64,000 bases of DNA from Streptomyces sp. SLBN-118 (lineage in GTDB: Bacteria; Actinomycetota; Actinomycetes; Streptomycetales; Streptomycetaceae): NCBI RefSeq assembly GCF_006715635.1, contig NZ_VFNP01000002.1, positions 3,038,001 through 3,102,000 on the forward strand. The letters run 5' to 3'. Positions 1 to 15,190 of this stretch are shown here, piece by piece (positions within the stretch are counted from its first letter, which is position 1; the number at the start of each line of letters is the position of its first letter). A program made the translations under genes and the position numbers. The notes below the pieces were generated by a model that ran no database searches, was not told where the DNA came from, and was given only the letters and a program-made list of their open reading frames with translations.

Positions 1-1090
1 CACCAACCCGTCCGGCCGCCCTCTGCGGGCCCACTTCCGCGACGCCTGGCCCCCCAGCAGCTGGATCACCGGCACCGAACAGGCCGCGTCGCGCCACAAG
101 CTGACCGTGCCCGCCGGCGAACGCCGCCGGGTCACCACGCTCCTTCGCCCCACCCGCCGTGGGGACCGCCAGGCGGAGCGCGTCACCATCCGCTCCTACG
201 GACCGCTGGGCCTGGCCGCCCGCCAGGGCAATCACAAGGTCCCCTGGACCGTTCGCGTCCTGCCGCCCTTCACCAGCCGCAAGCACCTGCCCTCCAGACT
301 GGCCAGGCTGCGCGAGCTGGACGGCCGCACGAGTGTCCTCATCCGCGGCCAGGGCACGGAGTTCGACAGCCTTCGCGACTACGTGCCAGGCGACGACACC
401 CGTTCCATCGACTGGCGAGCAACCGCCCGTCAGACCACCGTCGCAGTGCGCACCTGGCGCCCCGAACGCGACCGCCACATCCTCGTCGTCCTCGACACCG
501 GCCGCACATCTGCCGGTCGGGTCGGAGATGTCCCGCGCCTCGACGCGGCCATGGACGCGGCACTGCTGCTCACCGCGCTGGCCTCACGCGCCGGCGACCG
601 GGTGGACCTCCTGGCATACGACCGACGTATCCGGGCCCAGGTCCAGGGACGTTCGGCCGGTGATCTCCTGCCCGCCCTGGTCAGCGCACTCGCTCCCCTG
701 GAGCCGGAACTCGTCGAGACCGACGCCCGTGCTCTCAGCGCCACCGCCCTGAGCTGCGCCCCGCGCCGCTCCTTGATCGTGCTGCTCACGAGCCTCGACG
801 CCGCGCCCATCGAAGAAGGACTGCTCCCAGTTCTCCCTCAGCTCACACAACGGCACACGGTGCTCGTTGCCTCGGTCGCTGACCCTCATATCCAGCAGAT
901 GTCCACCTCCCGGGGCACCATCGAGGCGGTGTACGACGCCGCGGCAGCCACCCAGACTCAGGCCCAGCGCCGCCGTACGGCAGAACAGCTCCAACGGCAT
1001 GGCGTCACTGTCGTCGACGCGACTCCCGACAACCTTGCACCAGCTCTTGCAGATGCCTACCTCGCGCTGAAAGCTGCCGGCCGACTCTGA
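1..1090 (+). CDS. DUF58 domain protein, 5'-truncated by the window edge
   Basis: The reading frame is open from base 2 to the TGA at 1088-1090, so the true start lies upstream and only the last 362 or so residues are present. The segment YVPGDDTRSIDW is the DUF58 signature, followed by a von Willebrand A-like half (ILVVLDTG, then a MDAALLLTAL helix). DUF58 proteins usually sit in an operon with a MoxR AAA ATPase and are thought to help assemble or mature other proteins; the partner would be upstream of this window. Downstream is a hairpin shared with the convergent rrn operon. The next genes after rrn are SpoIIM and RDD, which commonly accompany DUF58/MoxR. The family call is secure; the cellular role is inferred. 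Confidence 0.88.
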   Translation, partial: TNPSGRPLRAHFRDAWPPSSWITGTEQAASRHKLTVPAGERRRVTTLLRPTRRGDRQAERVTIRSYGPLGLAARQGNHKVPWTVRVLPPFTSRKHLPSRLARLRELDGRTSVLIRGQGTEFDSLRDYVPGDDTRSIDWRATARQTTVAVRTWRPERDRHILVVLDTGRTSAGRVGDVPRLDAAMDAALLLTALASRAGDRVDLLAYDRRIRAQVQGRSAGDLLPALVSALAPLEPELVETDARALSATALSCAPRRSLIVLLTSLDAAPIEEGLLPVLPQLTQRHTVLVASVADPHIQQMSTSRGTIEAVYDAAAATQTQAQRRRTAEQLQRHGVTVVDATPDNLAPALADAYLALKAAGRL

Positions 1091-1121
1091 ACGAGTCTGG
1101 AGGCATCGGGCCGTGAAAGCA

Positions 1122-1155
1122 GGAAAGCCCCGCACCAGGAGGTGCGGGGCTTTCC
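1122..1155. terminator. Bidirectional terminator between DUF58 gene and rrn operon
   Basis: A perfect 15-bp inverted repeat (arms 1122-1136 and 1141-1155) with an AGGA loop lies 31 nt after the DUF58 stop and just beyond the 3' end of 5S rRNA. It can serve transcripts arriving from both sides. There is no long T run, which is usual for Streptomyces terminators. Confidence 0.85.
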
Positions 1156-1165
1156 CACAATGATT

Positions 1166-1282
1166 GTTCGGCGGCGTCCTACTCTCCCACAGGGTCCCCC
1201 CTGCAGTACCATCGGCGCTGAAAGGCTTAGCTTCCGGGTTCGGAATGTAACCGGGCGTTTCCCTAACGCAATGACCACCGAA
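1166..1282 (-). rRNA. rrf: 5S ribosomal RNA
   Basis: The minus strand carries a typical actinobacterial 5S sequence of about 117 nt, with complementary ends (GTTTCGGTGG at the 5' end, CCGCCGAA at the 3' end) and the conserved GAACCCGGAAGC core. It is the last gene of the rrn operon, about 93 nt after 23S. The exact ends are estimated from the terminal stem. Confidence 0.93.
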
Positions 1283-1375
1283 ACACTATGAAGATATCCG
1301 ACACCGGAATCCCCCGGCCAGGGGGGACTCGACAGTTCGTTACTTCAGAACTGACACAGTGGACGCGAGCAACTG

Positions 1376-6322
<4,947 letters not shown>

Positions 6323-6492
6323 TGTTTACCCGTAATCGGGTTCAACACCACAAGAGCGGGACAACCAGTCGGAATAAGACCAGTCGTCCACAGCGTCCTC
6401 GCTGTGTTTTCGCCTGCCCGCCACAAGGGCCGACAGGACTTTCAAAGGAACCTCCAACCCACCGAAATGGGCCGGGGTTGTCAATCTGGCGT

Positions 6493-6535
6493 TGACTTTT
6501 GGCACGCTGTTGAGTTCTCAAGGAACGGACGCTTC
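6493..6535 (-). promoter_or_regulatory. Conserved rrn leader segment (processing / antitermination)
   Basis: On the minus strand this reads TTGAGAACTCAACAGCGTGC followed by CAAAAGTCAACG. The same segment recurs in actinobacterial rrn leaders, where it combines a boxA-like antitermination signal with half of the pre-16S processing stem. Identified by recall of the conserved sequence. Confidence 0.65.
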
Positions 6536-6781
6536 CTTCGTACTCACCCTCACGGGCTTTCCTCCGGGCGCTTCCCTTCGGTCTTGCATTTCCAACCTTA
6601 CCAGACTCTATTTCCGCTCCGTTTCCGGTGAGGAATTCGATTCCAGCGGCCGTTGGAAGGCCATTGCCTTTCGGCTGACCCGACTTTATCAGAAACATTT
6701 CGGCCGAGCTAATCGACCTTGTGATCCGGATTTGAATCGGAAGGCTCTGCGGAAATTGAATTTCCGTTGAGAGCGAGAGAG

Positions 6782-6810
6782 ACACTAGCGGTCACACTCG
6801 AACTTGTCCA
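6782..6810 (-). promoter_or_regulatory. rrn promoter, downstream copy
   Basis: Minus-strand -35 TGGACA (rc of 6805-6810), 17-nt spacer, -10 TAGTGT (rc of 6782-6787). This fits the principal (HrdB-type) sigma consensus and lies about 460 nt before mature 16S. Streptomyces rrn operons have several tandem promoters, which supports the call. Confidence 0.75.
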
Positions 6811-6828
6811 GTTCCAGGCAACCGTTTG

Positions 6829-6857
6829 AATCTACCTCCCCACTCGTGCCGTGTCAA
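6829..6857 (-). promoter_or_regulatory. rrn promoter, upstream copy
   Basis: Minus-strand -35 TTGACA (rc of 6852-6857), 17-nt spacer, -10 TAGATT (rc of 6829-6834). This is the best principal-sigma promoter in the window. It lies about 50 bp outside the 3' end of the SpoIIM gene, so SpoIIM transcription runs into it. Confidence 0.82.
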
Positions 6858-6908
6858 CGGTTTTGTGGGCGGTGAGGAGACTAGCAGGTCAGAAGTGGTG
6901 GTTGCACA

Positions 6909-7916
6909 TCAGGCAGCCGCCGGGAGCTCGGCGCTGCGGTCTGCTGCGTCCAGGTCACCCGTGTCACCATCTCCGGCCGCTCGGCCGCCCAGGATGTAGA
7001 CGTACGCCAGAAAGGCCAGCTCAGCAGCGATGCCGATGGCGATACGCGCCCAGGTCGGCAGCCCCGAAGGGGTCACGAAGCCTTCGATCACTCCGGACAC
7101 GAACAGGACGAGCGCGAGGCCAATGGCCATGCCGATCGCCGCGCGGCCCTGCTGGGCGAGGGCTGTCCGGCGGGATTGGGGGCCCGGGTCAATCACCGTC
7201 CAGCCCAGGCGTAGGCCCGTGCCCGCGGCGACGAAGACGGCCGTCAGCTCCAGCAGACCGTGCGGGAGGACAAGGCCCAGGAAGGTGTCGAGGCGGCCCG
7301 CCGACGACATGAGGCCGATGCCGACGCCCAGGTTCAGCACGTTGAGGAAGAGGATCCAGATCACTGGAATGCACAGGAACGCGCCAAGGGTCAGGCACAT
7401 GGCCGCGGCCTGGGCATTGTTCGTCCAGACCTGGGCGGCGAAGGAGGCCGCGGGGTGGCTGGAGTAATACGTCTCGTACTCACCTCCCGGGCGGGTGAGC
7501 CGGCGGAGCTCTTCCGGTGCGGCAATCGTCGCCTGGACCTCGGGGTGCGTGCCGATCCACCAGCCGATGATCGCGGCGAGGACCGTGGAGAGGACGGCGG
7601 TGGGTATCCACCATTGCCGTGATCGGTAGACGGCCGCGGGGAAACCGGCGGTGAGGAAGCGGACCGCGTCGCGCCATGTGGCGCGGCGCGTGCCCGTCAC
7701 CGTCGAGCGGGCGCGAGCGACGAGCTGGGTGAGCCTGCCCGTCAGCATCGGGTCCGGGGCGCTGGACTGGATGAGCGAGAGATGGGTCGCCGTGCGCTGG
7801 TAGAGGGCGACCAGCTCGTCGGCCTCGGCGCCGGTGAGGCGGCGTCCTCTGCGCAGAAGGTGATCCAGGCGGTCCCACTCGGCACGGTGGGCGGTCACGA
7901 AGACGTCGAGGTCCAT
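6909..7916 (-). CDS. SpoIIM-family (stage II sporulation protein M) membrane protein
   Basis: 335 residues from the ATG at 7916. I chose this start because the protein family begins MDLDVFVTAHRAEWDRLDHL; the in-frame sequence upstream is low-quality arginine/proline-rich. A cytoplasmic helical N-terminal region of about 100 residues (RRLTGAEADELVALYQR) is followed by about six hydrophobic segments. SpoIIM-like proteins in actinobacteria are integral membrane proteins of uncertain job; in Bacillus SpoIIM works with SpoIID and SpoIIP at the septum. Divergent from the RDD gene, and part of the DUF58/MoxR neighbourhood now split by rrn. The family assignment is good; a sporulation role is not shown. 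Confidence 0.85.
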   Translation of the reverse strand: MDLDVFVTAHRAEWDRLDHLLRRGRRLTGAEADELVALYQRTATHLSLIQSSAPDPMLTGRLTQLVARARSTVTGTRRATWRDAVRFLTAGFPAAVYRSRQWWIPTAVLSTVLAAIIGWWIGTHPEVQATIAAPEELRRLTRPGGEYETYYSSHPAASFAAQVWTNNAQAAAMCLTLGAFLCIPVIWILFLNVLNLGVGIGLMSSAGRLDTFLGLVLPHGLLELTAVFVAAGTGLRLGWTVIDPGPQSRRTALAQQGRAAIGMAIGLALVLFVSGVIEGFVTPSGLPTWARIAIGIAAELAFLAYVYILGGRAAGDGDTGDLDAADRSAELPAAA

Positions 7917-8038
7917 GGTCGGCTGCTGCTCCAGGCACTGGGTGCGTACGGTCCGTACTACTGCGGCGCGCTGCGGGCCAGCTTGGCAGACTGAGGAATC
8001 AAGGGGCGGAGTAGGTCGATGGCGAAGGGCGGGCAACA

Positions 8039-9031
8039 GTGAGTGCGCTTGTGACGGGGGATGCGGTCGTACTGGGGCTGCAGCCGGCGAAACTGCCGAG
8101 CCGGGCACTCGCTGTCGTGATCGATCTTGTGGTCGTGTTCGCCGCCTATTTCATGGTGTCGATCGGGCTCGCGGTGGCGACGGCCTCGCTGGACGAGGCG
8201 GCGGTGATGGCCGTGTCGATCGCGACGTTTCTGCTTGTCCTTGTCGGGGCGCCGATAGCCGTGGAGACGCTCAGTCATGGCCGCTCCCTGGGGAAGCTCG
8301 CCTGTGGGCTGCGGGTGGTGCGTGACGACGGAGGGCCGATCCGGTTCCGGCACGCGTTGGTGCGCGGGGCGATGGGTGTGGTGGAGATCCTTATGTCGTT
8401 CGGGGTCATTGCCTGTATCGCCTCGCTGGTGTCGGCCAGGGGGCGGCGTATCGGCGATGTGTTCGCGGGCACGCTGGTAATAAGGGAGCGGATGCCGGCC
8501 TCGCGGGGAATGGTGACACCGCCTCCGCCGCCGTGGCTTGTGGGGCGGTTCTCCGAGCTGGATCTGTCGGGGGTGCCGGACGATCTCTGGCTCGCGATAC
8601 GTCAGTACCTGACGCGGATGAGGCAGCTGGACCCGGCCGTGAACTGGTCGATGGCGGTGCGGCTGGCCGGCGATCTCGCGGCGCGCACGGGGGCTCCGGC
8701 GCCGGACGGGGTGCCGCCGGCGGCGTTTCTGGCAGCCGTGGTGAACGAGCGGCAGGCGCGCGATGCGCGGCGGGCTTTCCGCGTGGGAGCCAATGCGCGG
8801 GCGGACGGCAGCAGCGCGCAGGCGACCGGGCTGCCGGGTGCGAACGTTTCGGCCACCGCGGGGGCATCGGCTCCGTTGGTGGGGGCTGCGCCTTCCGGCG
8901 GGGTGACAACAGGAGGCGAACCGGCGCCGTGGCCTTTGGCCCGCGCCGCGGCCGAGTCGCCGCAGCCGCAGCAGCCGCCGTCGCAGCCTCAGCCGCCGCA
9001 GCAGGCCACGGGGTTCGCGCCGCCTGCGTAG
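8039..9031 (+). CDS. RDD family membrane protein
   Basis: 330 residues from a GTG at 8039. The N-terminal half is an RDD domain: an Arg at residue 22 in the first helix (PSRALAVVIDLVVVFAAYF), the GRSLGKLACGLRVV loop and the closing RRIGDVFAGTLVI with its Asp. Three or so membrane helices are visible. The C-terminal half is soluble, alanine-rich and ends in a Pro/Gln tail (PQPQQPPSQPQPPQQ). RDD proteins are poorly characterised; some are implicated in ion transport. Divergent from SpoIIM with 122 nt between starts, a pairing seen in other actinobacteria. Confidence 0.85.
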   Translation: MSALVTGDAVVLGLQPAKLPSRALAVVIDLVVVFAAYFMVSIGLAVATASLDEAAVMAVSIATFLLVLVGAPIAVETLSHGRSLGKLACGLRVVRDDGGPIRFRHALVRGAMGVVEILMSFGVIACIASLVSARGRRIGDVFAGTLVIRERMPASRGMVTPPPPPWLVGRFSELDLSGVPDDLWLAIRQYLTRMRQLDPAVNWSMAVRLAGDLAARTGAPAPDGVPPAAFLAAVVNERQARDARRAFRVGANARADGSSAQATGLPGANVSATAGASAPLVGAAPSGGVTTGGEPAPWPLARAAAESPQPQQPPSQPQPPQQATGFAPPA

Positions 9032-9090
9032 GTCGTGACCGGGTGAGCCGATCACCGACGTAGGCCTGCCCGTCGCACCCACATTGGTCG

Positions 9091-9705
9091 TCAGGGGAAG
9101 ACCGAGGGGGGGCTCTCCAGGTCTTCGAGTTCGATGCCGGGGGCTGCCAGCACCACGTCCCCGGCGATGTGCACGACGTGCTGCTCTCCCGTGTCCAGGG
9201 CGCTGACCTGGTATTCGTCCACGGTCAGGGGGCCATTGTCAGTGGCATGCGCTTCACTCTTCATCAGGGCCCAGGACTGATCGAGTGTGCGGGGGGCGAG
9301 GACAGGATCCGTGAAGGCGACGAGGCGTACGCGCGTCGCCGGGGAGTCGGGGGTGAGGCGCAGGAGACGTGAGAGGGCGACAAGGAAAGCGGGGGATCTG
9401 CCCGTGAAGGCATGGGCGCGGACATTGCCTTCGGTGGCATGCGTGCCGGTGGGGTCGGTACGGACCCAGGTGACGCCGTCGATGGCGGCACCGCGGACCT
9501 GCCAGCTCCCGGCGTGGAGTTCGAGACGGATGGGACGGCCGAGTTCGTCGAGGGCGAGATCGACGGAGCCGGCGTGATCGCCGGAGGGGGTGGTGATCTG
9601 GGAGACGTAACGCCAGCCGGAGGGGCCGGGGGCGCATTGGAAGTGTTCTTCGCCGAGGGGGGTGTGATCGTGCGGATCGTGGAGCGAATAACGGCCGCGG
9701 GGCAT
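9091..9705 (-). CDS. Conserved hypothetical protein
   Basis: 204 residues from the ATG at 9705. An upstream in-frame GTG at 9789 is disfavoured because it falls inside the ahcY terminator hairpin (9774-9808). The protein is soluble with alternating strands (GWRYVSQIT, IRLELHAGSWQVRGAAIDGVTWVRT) and no signal peptide or membrane segment. The phrase GSVDLALDELGRPIRLELHAG suggests a lipocalin/beta-barrel-like ligand-binding domain, but this is only an impression. I do not recognise a function. It is convergent with the RDD gene and follows ahcY. Confidence 0.7.
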   Translation of the reverse strand: MPRGRYSLHDPHDHTPLGEEHFQCAPGPSGWRYVSQITTPSGDHAGSVDLALDELGRPIRLELHAGSWQVRGAAIDGVTWVRTDPTGTHATEGNVRAHAFTGRSPAFLVALSRLLRLTPDSPATRVRLVAFTDPVLAPRTLDQSWALMKSEAHATDNGPLTVDEYQVSALDTGEQHVVHIAGDVVLAAPGIELEDLESPPSVFP

Positions 9706-9773
9706 GGGGGCGTAGGTGTCCTTGTGCGGTGAGGCTCGTGCGGTGGAGCCGGAGCCGTTCGGGGAGGGTATGG

Positions 9774-9808
9774 GGCAGGCCCCCGACACGGGGGTGCGGG
9801 GGCCTGCC
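9774..9808 (-). terminator. Terminator downstream of ahcY
   Basis: Perfect 12-bp inverted repeat (9774-9785 with 9797-9808) around an 11-nt loop, 84 nt past the ahcY stop on the minus strand. Confidence 0.75.
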
Positions 9809-9891
9809 TGGTACCGCTGGTACCTGTCGCCGATGGCTGCCGAGGTGTGTCAGTAGCCGATCAGAAGTGCTGACTGATCAGGAGTGGCCGA

Positions 9892-11349
<1,458 letters not shown>

Positions 11350-11621
11350 GCGAGCTGCTCCTCGTGGTGTGGGTCGAGGGTCTGGGTACGGCTGGCTCTG
11401 CGGCGGCGGACACAGGAATGCCCGGGCGCTCGCATTGCAGTCCGTCGGAGGCCCTCTCTCCCTCGGCCGGTCCCGGCAAGGGGACCGCCCGACCGCCATC
11501 AGCAGCGACGTCTGACTCTGGTCACGAATCTACACCGATCGACCCGGCGTACCCCAGCCCGCCCGGGGCCGGGATCCGGTCAACCGCGGTCTCACCGGGC
11601 CGATCGACGGGTTCGCACGGC

Positions 11622-12599
11622 TCAGTGTGCGGCGTCCGGGCCCGGGCCGCCCGGGGCCTTGGCCGGGTTGGCGCCCGCCGCGGCCGCCGACTCGCTGTAG
11701 ATGTCGGGCTCCAGGTAGATCACGCGCGCGATGGGCACGGCGGTGCGGATACGGTCCTCGGCGGCGTTGATCGCATTGGCGACCTGGGCGGCCGTGTCGT
11801 CGTGCTGTACCGCGATCTTCGCGGCGACCAGCAGTTCCTCCGGACCGAGGTGGAGCGTGCGCATGTGGATGATGCCGGTGACGCCTTCACCGTCGACGGC
11901 GGCCGCCTTGATCTTCTCGATCTGATCCGTACCGGCCGCCTCGCCCAGCAGCAGGGACTTCGTCTCGGCCGCCAGGACGAGCGCGATGACGATGAGCAGG
12001 ACGCCGATGCAGAGCGTTCCGATGCCGTCCCAGACGCCGTCGCCCGTGGCCAGGGCGATGCCGACGCCGCCGAGGGCCAGGACCAGACCGACCAGCGCGC
12101 CCAGGTCCTCAAGGAGGACGACGGGGAGTTCGGGGGCCTTGGCGCGGCGGATGTACTCCGTCCAGGAGAGCTCGCCACGTGTCTCGTTCGACTCCTTTAT
12201 GGCCGTACGGAACGAGAAGGACTCGGCGACGATCGCGAAGACGAGGACGCCGATCGGCCAGTACCAGTCCTCGATCTCGTGGGGGTGCTTGATCTTCTCG
12301 TAACCCTCGTAGATCGCGAACATGCCGCCGACCGAGAAGAGCACGATGGAGACGAGGAAGGCATAGATGTAGCGCTCGCGGCCGTAGCCGAAGGGGTGCT
12401 GCGGGGTGGCCTCACGCTCGGCCTTCTTGCCGCCGAGCAGCAGGAGGCCCTGGTTTCCGGAGTCGGCGACCGAGTGAACCGCTTCGGCGAGCATCGAGGA
12501 CGAGCCACTGAAGAGGAACGCCACGAACTTCGACACCGCGATCGCGAGGTTGGCGGCAAGTGCCGCCACGATCGCCCTTGTTCCGCCTGAAGCGCTCAT
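11622..12599 (-). CDS. Cation diffusion facilitator (CDF) family metal transporter
   Basis: 325 residues. An integral membrane antiporter that exports divalent cations such as zinc in exchange for protons. The first helices contain SMLAEAVHSVADSGNQ, the CDF metal-site region with H and D in HSVAD, followed by the family's KKAEREATPQHPFGYGRERY loop; the C-terminal domain (EGVTGIIHMRTLHLGPEELLVAAKI) is the cytoplasmic ferredoxin-like domain. Metal specificity cannot be read from sequence. It stands 135 nt after manA on the same strand; that spacer has imperfect repeats of GTGCCGTACGCC (12640-12670). Confidence 0.9.
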   Translation of the reverse strand: MSASGGTRAIVAALAANLAIAVSKFVAFLFSGSSSMLAEAVHSVADSGNQGLLLLGGKKAEREATPQHPFGYGRERYIYAFLVSIVLFSVGGMFAIYEGYEKIKHPHEIEDWYWPIGVLVFAIVAESFSFRTAIKESNETRGELSWTEYIRRAKAPELPVVLLEDLGALVGLVLALGGVGIALATGDGVWDGIGTLCIGVLLIVIALVLAAETKSLLLGEAAGTDQIEKIKAAAVDGEGVTGIIHMRTLHLGPEELLVAAKIAVQHDDTAAQVANAINAAEDRIRTAVPIARVIYLEPDIYSESAAAAGANPAKAPGGPGPDAAH

Positions 12600-12734
12600 C
12601 TGTTCCTGCAGTCCCTTCGTATGCCCTGGTGCCGTTCGCCTGCCCGGTGCCGTACGCCCCGTGCCGTACGCCTCATGGGCTTTGCCCGTCCTTTGCGGTG
12701 CGTCATTGTTGCAGCCCGCGGCTGAGAGGGCGCG

Positions 12735-13898
12735 TCAGACCACCACGGTGGCACGGAAGACCGTGCCAACTCCGGACACTTCGACCTTTTCGCCCGCCGG
12801 GACAAAGACGGACTGGCCCGGGGAGACGGCGAGTTCACCGACGCGGACCGTGCCCGCCGTGCAGAGCAGGATCTGCGGGGTGCGGGCCGTCAGGTCGCGA
12901 GGCGCGGCTCCGGCCGCGACGACATAGCGGGAGAGCCGGAACTCCTCGATCGGCGTTTCGTACACCTCCTCGCCCTCGGGCGAGGCCTCGGGGCGCAGGA
13001 TGCCCGGGTCGCCCGCCTCGAAGCGAACGACACGAAGCAGTTCGGGAACGTCCACGTGCTTCGGCGTCAGTCCGCAGCGCAGCACGTTGTCGGAGTTGGC
13101 CATGATCTCCACGCCGAGGCCGTCGATATAGGCGTGGGGGACTCCGGCGCCGAGGAACAGGGCCTCGCCGGGCTGCAGTTGGACATGGTTGAGCAGCATG
13201 GCAGCGATCACGCCCGGGTCGCCTGGGAAGTGGTGCGCGAGGGCGGCGTAGGGGGCGTAGTCGCCGCCGAGCCTCTCGCAGGCGGCCGCGGCGTCGGTGA
13301 CGGTGGCCGCCATCTCTTGGGGATCGGCGCCCAGCACCGCGGTCAGGACCTCGCGCAGTGCGGCCGCCTCCGGGTGGGCGTGCAGAAGGTCGACGTACGG
13401 CTTGAGCGAGTCCACGTCGAGACCGGCGAGGACATCGGCGGCTTCAAGGGGCGGGCGGAAACCGCACAGGCCCTCGAAGGGGGTGAGCGCGCAGATCAGT
13501 TCGGGCTTGTGGTTGGCGTCCTTGTAGTTGCGGTGCGGGGCGTCGATCGGGACGCCCGCGCTCTCCTCAGCTGCGTAACCCTCCTTGGCCTGGGCGAGGT
13601 TCGGGTGGACCTGGAGGGAGAGGGGGGCGCCGGCCGCGAGGATCTTGAGGAGGAAGGGCAGACGGGGGCCGAACCTGTCGACGGCGGCGGCGCCCAGTTC
13701 GCGTACGGGGTCGGCGGCGATGACCTCGGAGAGCGGTCGCTCCTCATGGTCACGCGTGACGCGCGAGGGTGCCCCGGGGTGGGCGCCCATCCACATCTCG
13801 GCCTGGGGCTCGCCGTTGGGGGCGATGCCGAGCAGCTCCGGGATGGCGGTCGTGGATCCCCAGGCGTAGGGGCGCACGGTGTTGGAGAGGCGGTCCAT
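12735..13898 (-). CDS. manA: Mannose-6-phosphate isomerase, class I
   Basis: 387 residues from the ATG at 13898 with GGAAGAAC upstream. Interconverts fructose-6-phosphate and mannose-6-phosphate with a bound zinc, feeding GDP-mannose and mannose-containing envelope glycans. The class I cupin features are visible: PYAWGSTTAIPELLG at the start, LSLQVHPN with the zinc His/Gln pair, ANHKPELICALTPFEGLCGFR, and GEALFLGAGVPHAYIDGLGVE. Together with manB (16219-17583), the SIS protein and the nucleotidyltransferase (29327-30409) it forms a dispersed mannose/sugar-nucleotide set. The same neighbours occur around manA in mycobacteria. Confidence 0.96.
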   Translation of the reverse strand: MDRLSNTVRPYAWGSTTAIPELLGIAPNGEPQAEMWMGAHPGAPSRVTRDHEERPLSEVIAADPVRELGAAAVDRFGPRLPFLLKILAAGAPLSLQVHPNLAQAKEGYAAEESAGVPIDAPHRNYKDANHKPELICALTPFEGLCGFRPPLEAADVLAGLDVDSLKPYVDLLHAHPEAAALREVLTAVLGADPQEMAATVTDAAAACERLGGDYAPYAALAHHFPGDPGVIAAMLLNHVQLQPGEALFLGAGVPHAYIDGLGVEIMANSDNVLRCGLTPKHVDVPELLRVVRFEAGDPGILRPEASPEGEEVYETPIEEFRLSRYVVAAGAAPRDLTARTPQILLCTAGTVRVGELAVSPGQSVFVPAGEKVEVSGVGTVFRATVVV

Positions 13899-14019
13899 GG
13901 TCTGTGTTCTTCCCGGTTCTCGTGGTGACGTCTTGCGCGCCGTTAACGGCTACGGGGGACGCTTGCGCGCTGTGGCGGCTGCGGCGTGGCGGTGCCGTGC
14001 ACGAGCAGCGTCGGGACGG

Positions 14020-15156
14020 TTACGGGTGCGCGCCGGTGTCCGCCAGAGCCAGGTAGACGGCGGCGAAGTCGGTGATCGCAAGAAGTTCGGCGATCGACTC
14101 CAGCTCGGAGCCGTCCTCCGGTTCGAGCTCACTGATGGGGGTGTCGTGGCTGAGCGCGAGTTCGCGGGCGGCGGGGGCGGCGGTGAGGCCGCCGATGGGG
14201 CGGTCTCGCAGCAGTACCACCCGGGCATGGAGGGCCTGCGGCTCCTCGACGCGGTCCCGGAAAAAGTCCTCCGGGTCGGCGCCCAGGGCGAAGTCACCCA
14301 CGAGAAGCCCGCCGTGCGCGGGCAGCGCCTCGGGCAGCTCGGCGACGAGGGCGGGGCAGCCGGCCAGCTCGGCCAGTACGGCCGTGAAGCGGCGGCCGGC
14401 CGGGCCGGCGCCCGGGCCCTCCGTCCAGATCAGCGGAAGGCTGTCGGCGAGCTCGGCCGCGAGTGTCTTGGCCGGATTGCTGTACGTGGCGATGGCCGGG
14501 CCGCAGCGTTCGGCGGTCTTGTCCAGGCGGTCGGCCACCTTCGCCAGGGTCTCCTGAGAAGCCTCCAGAAGTCCGACCCGGTCGAGGAGGGCCAGGAGCG
14601 GGGTGAACAGGGCCCACAGGGCGCCGGGGCTCGCGGCCTGCGTCTCCTCATACAGCTCGTGCGGGGCCTTGGCCATCGGGACGACCATGCCGTGGGTTCC
14701 GTCGACGGCCTCCACGAGCGGGGAGCCCAGCGGAGCCACGGCGACGACCGTGGACCCGCGGCGGTACGCCTGCTCGGCGAGGAGGGCGAGGCCGGGTTCA
14801 CTGCCGTCGGTGGTCGCGATGAGCAGCAGGTCGAGGGAGCCCGCCCAGCCCGGGAGCGCCCAGCGCAGGGCGCCGGCGGCGGGTGCGACGCCGGTGGGGT
14901 GCAGCCGGGTGACAGGGGCGGACGCACCGGCCAGGGCGCCGATCAGGTCAGCGACTCCGGTGGCGGCATGGCCGGGACCGGCGACGAGGACGGCGCGCGG
15001 GCGGCCCTCGGGCTTCAGCTCGGCGATACCTGCCTCGGCGGCGTGGCGGGCCGCGGTGCGTACGCGCGCCCCGGCCTCGGCTGCGCCATGGAGCAGACCT
15101 CGGCGATCGGCGCGGGCCAGGGCTTCCGGGTCGTCGAGGAGTGACTCGTCGAGCAT
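14020..15156 (-). CDS. SIS-domain protein, phosphosugar isomerase-like
   Basis: 378 residues from the ATG at 15156. Two SIS-type halves are visible: AVLVAGPGHAATGVADLIGAL / LLLIATTDGSEPGLALLAEQAYRRGSTVVAVAP, then a C-terminal half beginning near SNPAKTLAAELADSLPLIW. This layout resembles bifunctional phosphoglucose/phosphomannose isomerases, and the position between manA and manB supports a mannose-phosphate role. The classic catalytic Glu/His set is not obvious and the first half has ATTDGSEP in place of a canonical S-Y-S-G motif, so the activity is uncertain. In mycobacteria the orthologue occupies the same slot. Confidence 0.82.
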   Translation of the reverse strand: MLDESLLDDPEALARADRRGLLHGAAEAGARVRTAARHAAEAGIAELKPEGRPRAVLVAGPGHAATGVADLIGALAGASAPVTRLHPTGVAPAAGALRWALPGWAGSLDLLLIATTDGSEPGLALLAEQAYRRGSTVVAVAPLGSPLVEAVDGTHGMVVPMAKAPHELYEETQAASPGALWALFTPLLALLDRVGLLEASQETLAKVADRLDKTAERCGPAIATYSNPAKTLAAELADSLPLIWTEGPGAGPAGRRFTAVLAELAGCPALVAELPEALPAHGGLLVGDFALGADPEDFFRDRVEEPQALHARVVLLRDRPIGGLTAAPAARELALSHDTPISELEPEDGSELESIAELLAITDFAAVYLALADTGAHP

Positions 15157-15190
15157 GGGGTTGGGCCTCCGATCGCCGTGCGGTTGTGGG

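Larger units (their letters stand above)
6323..6908 (-). other. rrn leader and promoter region (no protein gene)
   Basis: This 586-nt stretch is the leader of the rrn operon. Reading on the minus strand from high coordinates it contains the promoter at 6829-6857, a second at 6782-6810, the perfect palindrome CGGAAATTGAATTTCCG at 6750-6766, a possible third -10 (TAAAGT near 6686), and the conserved leader segment at 6493-6535. I see no convincing coding region. Its composition is clearly less GC-rich than the flanking genes. Confidence 0.8.

Noticed and set aside
9706..9789. Upstream GTG start for the hypothetical gene at 9091-9705
   Set aside because: The start would lie inside the ahcY terminator hairpin, and the added residues look non-coding.
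11350..11621. S-adenosylhomocysteine riboswitch in front of ahcY
   Set aside because: The gene makes it plausible, but the conserved GAGGAGCG...GC and AGGCUCG cores are absent; only an ordinary ribosome site is seen.
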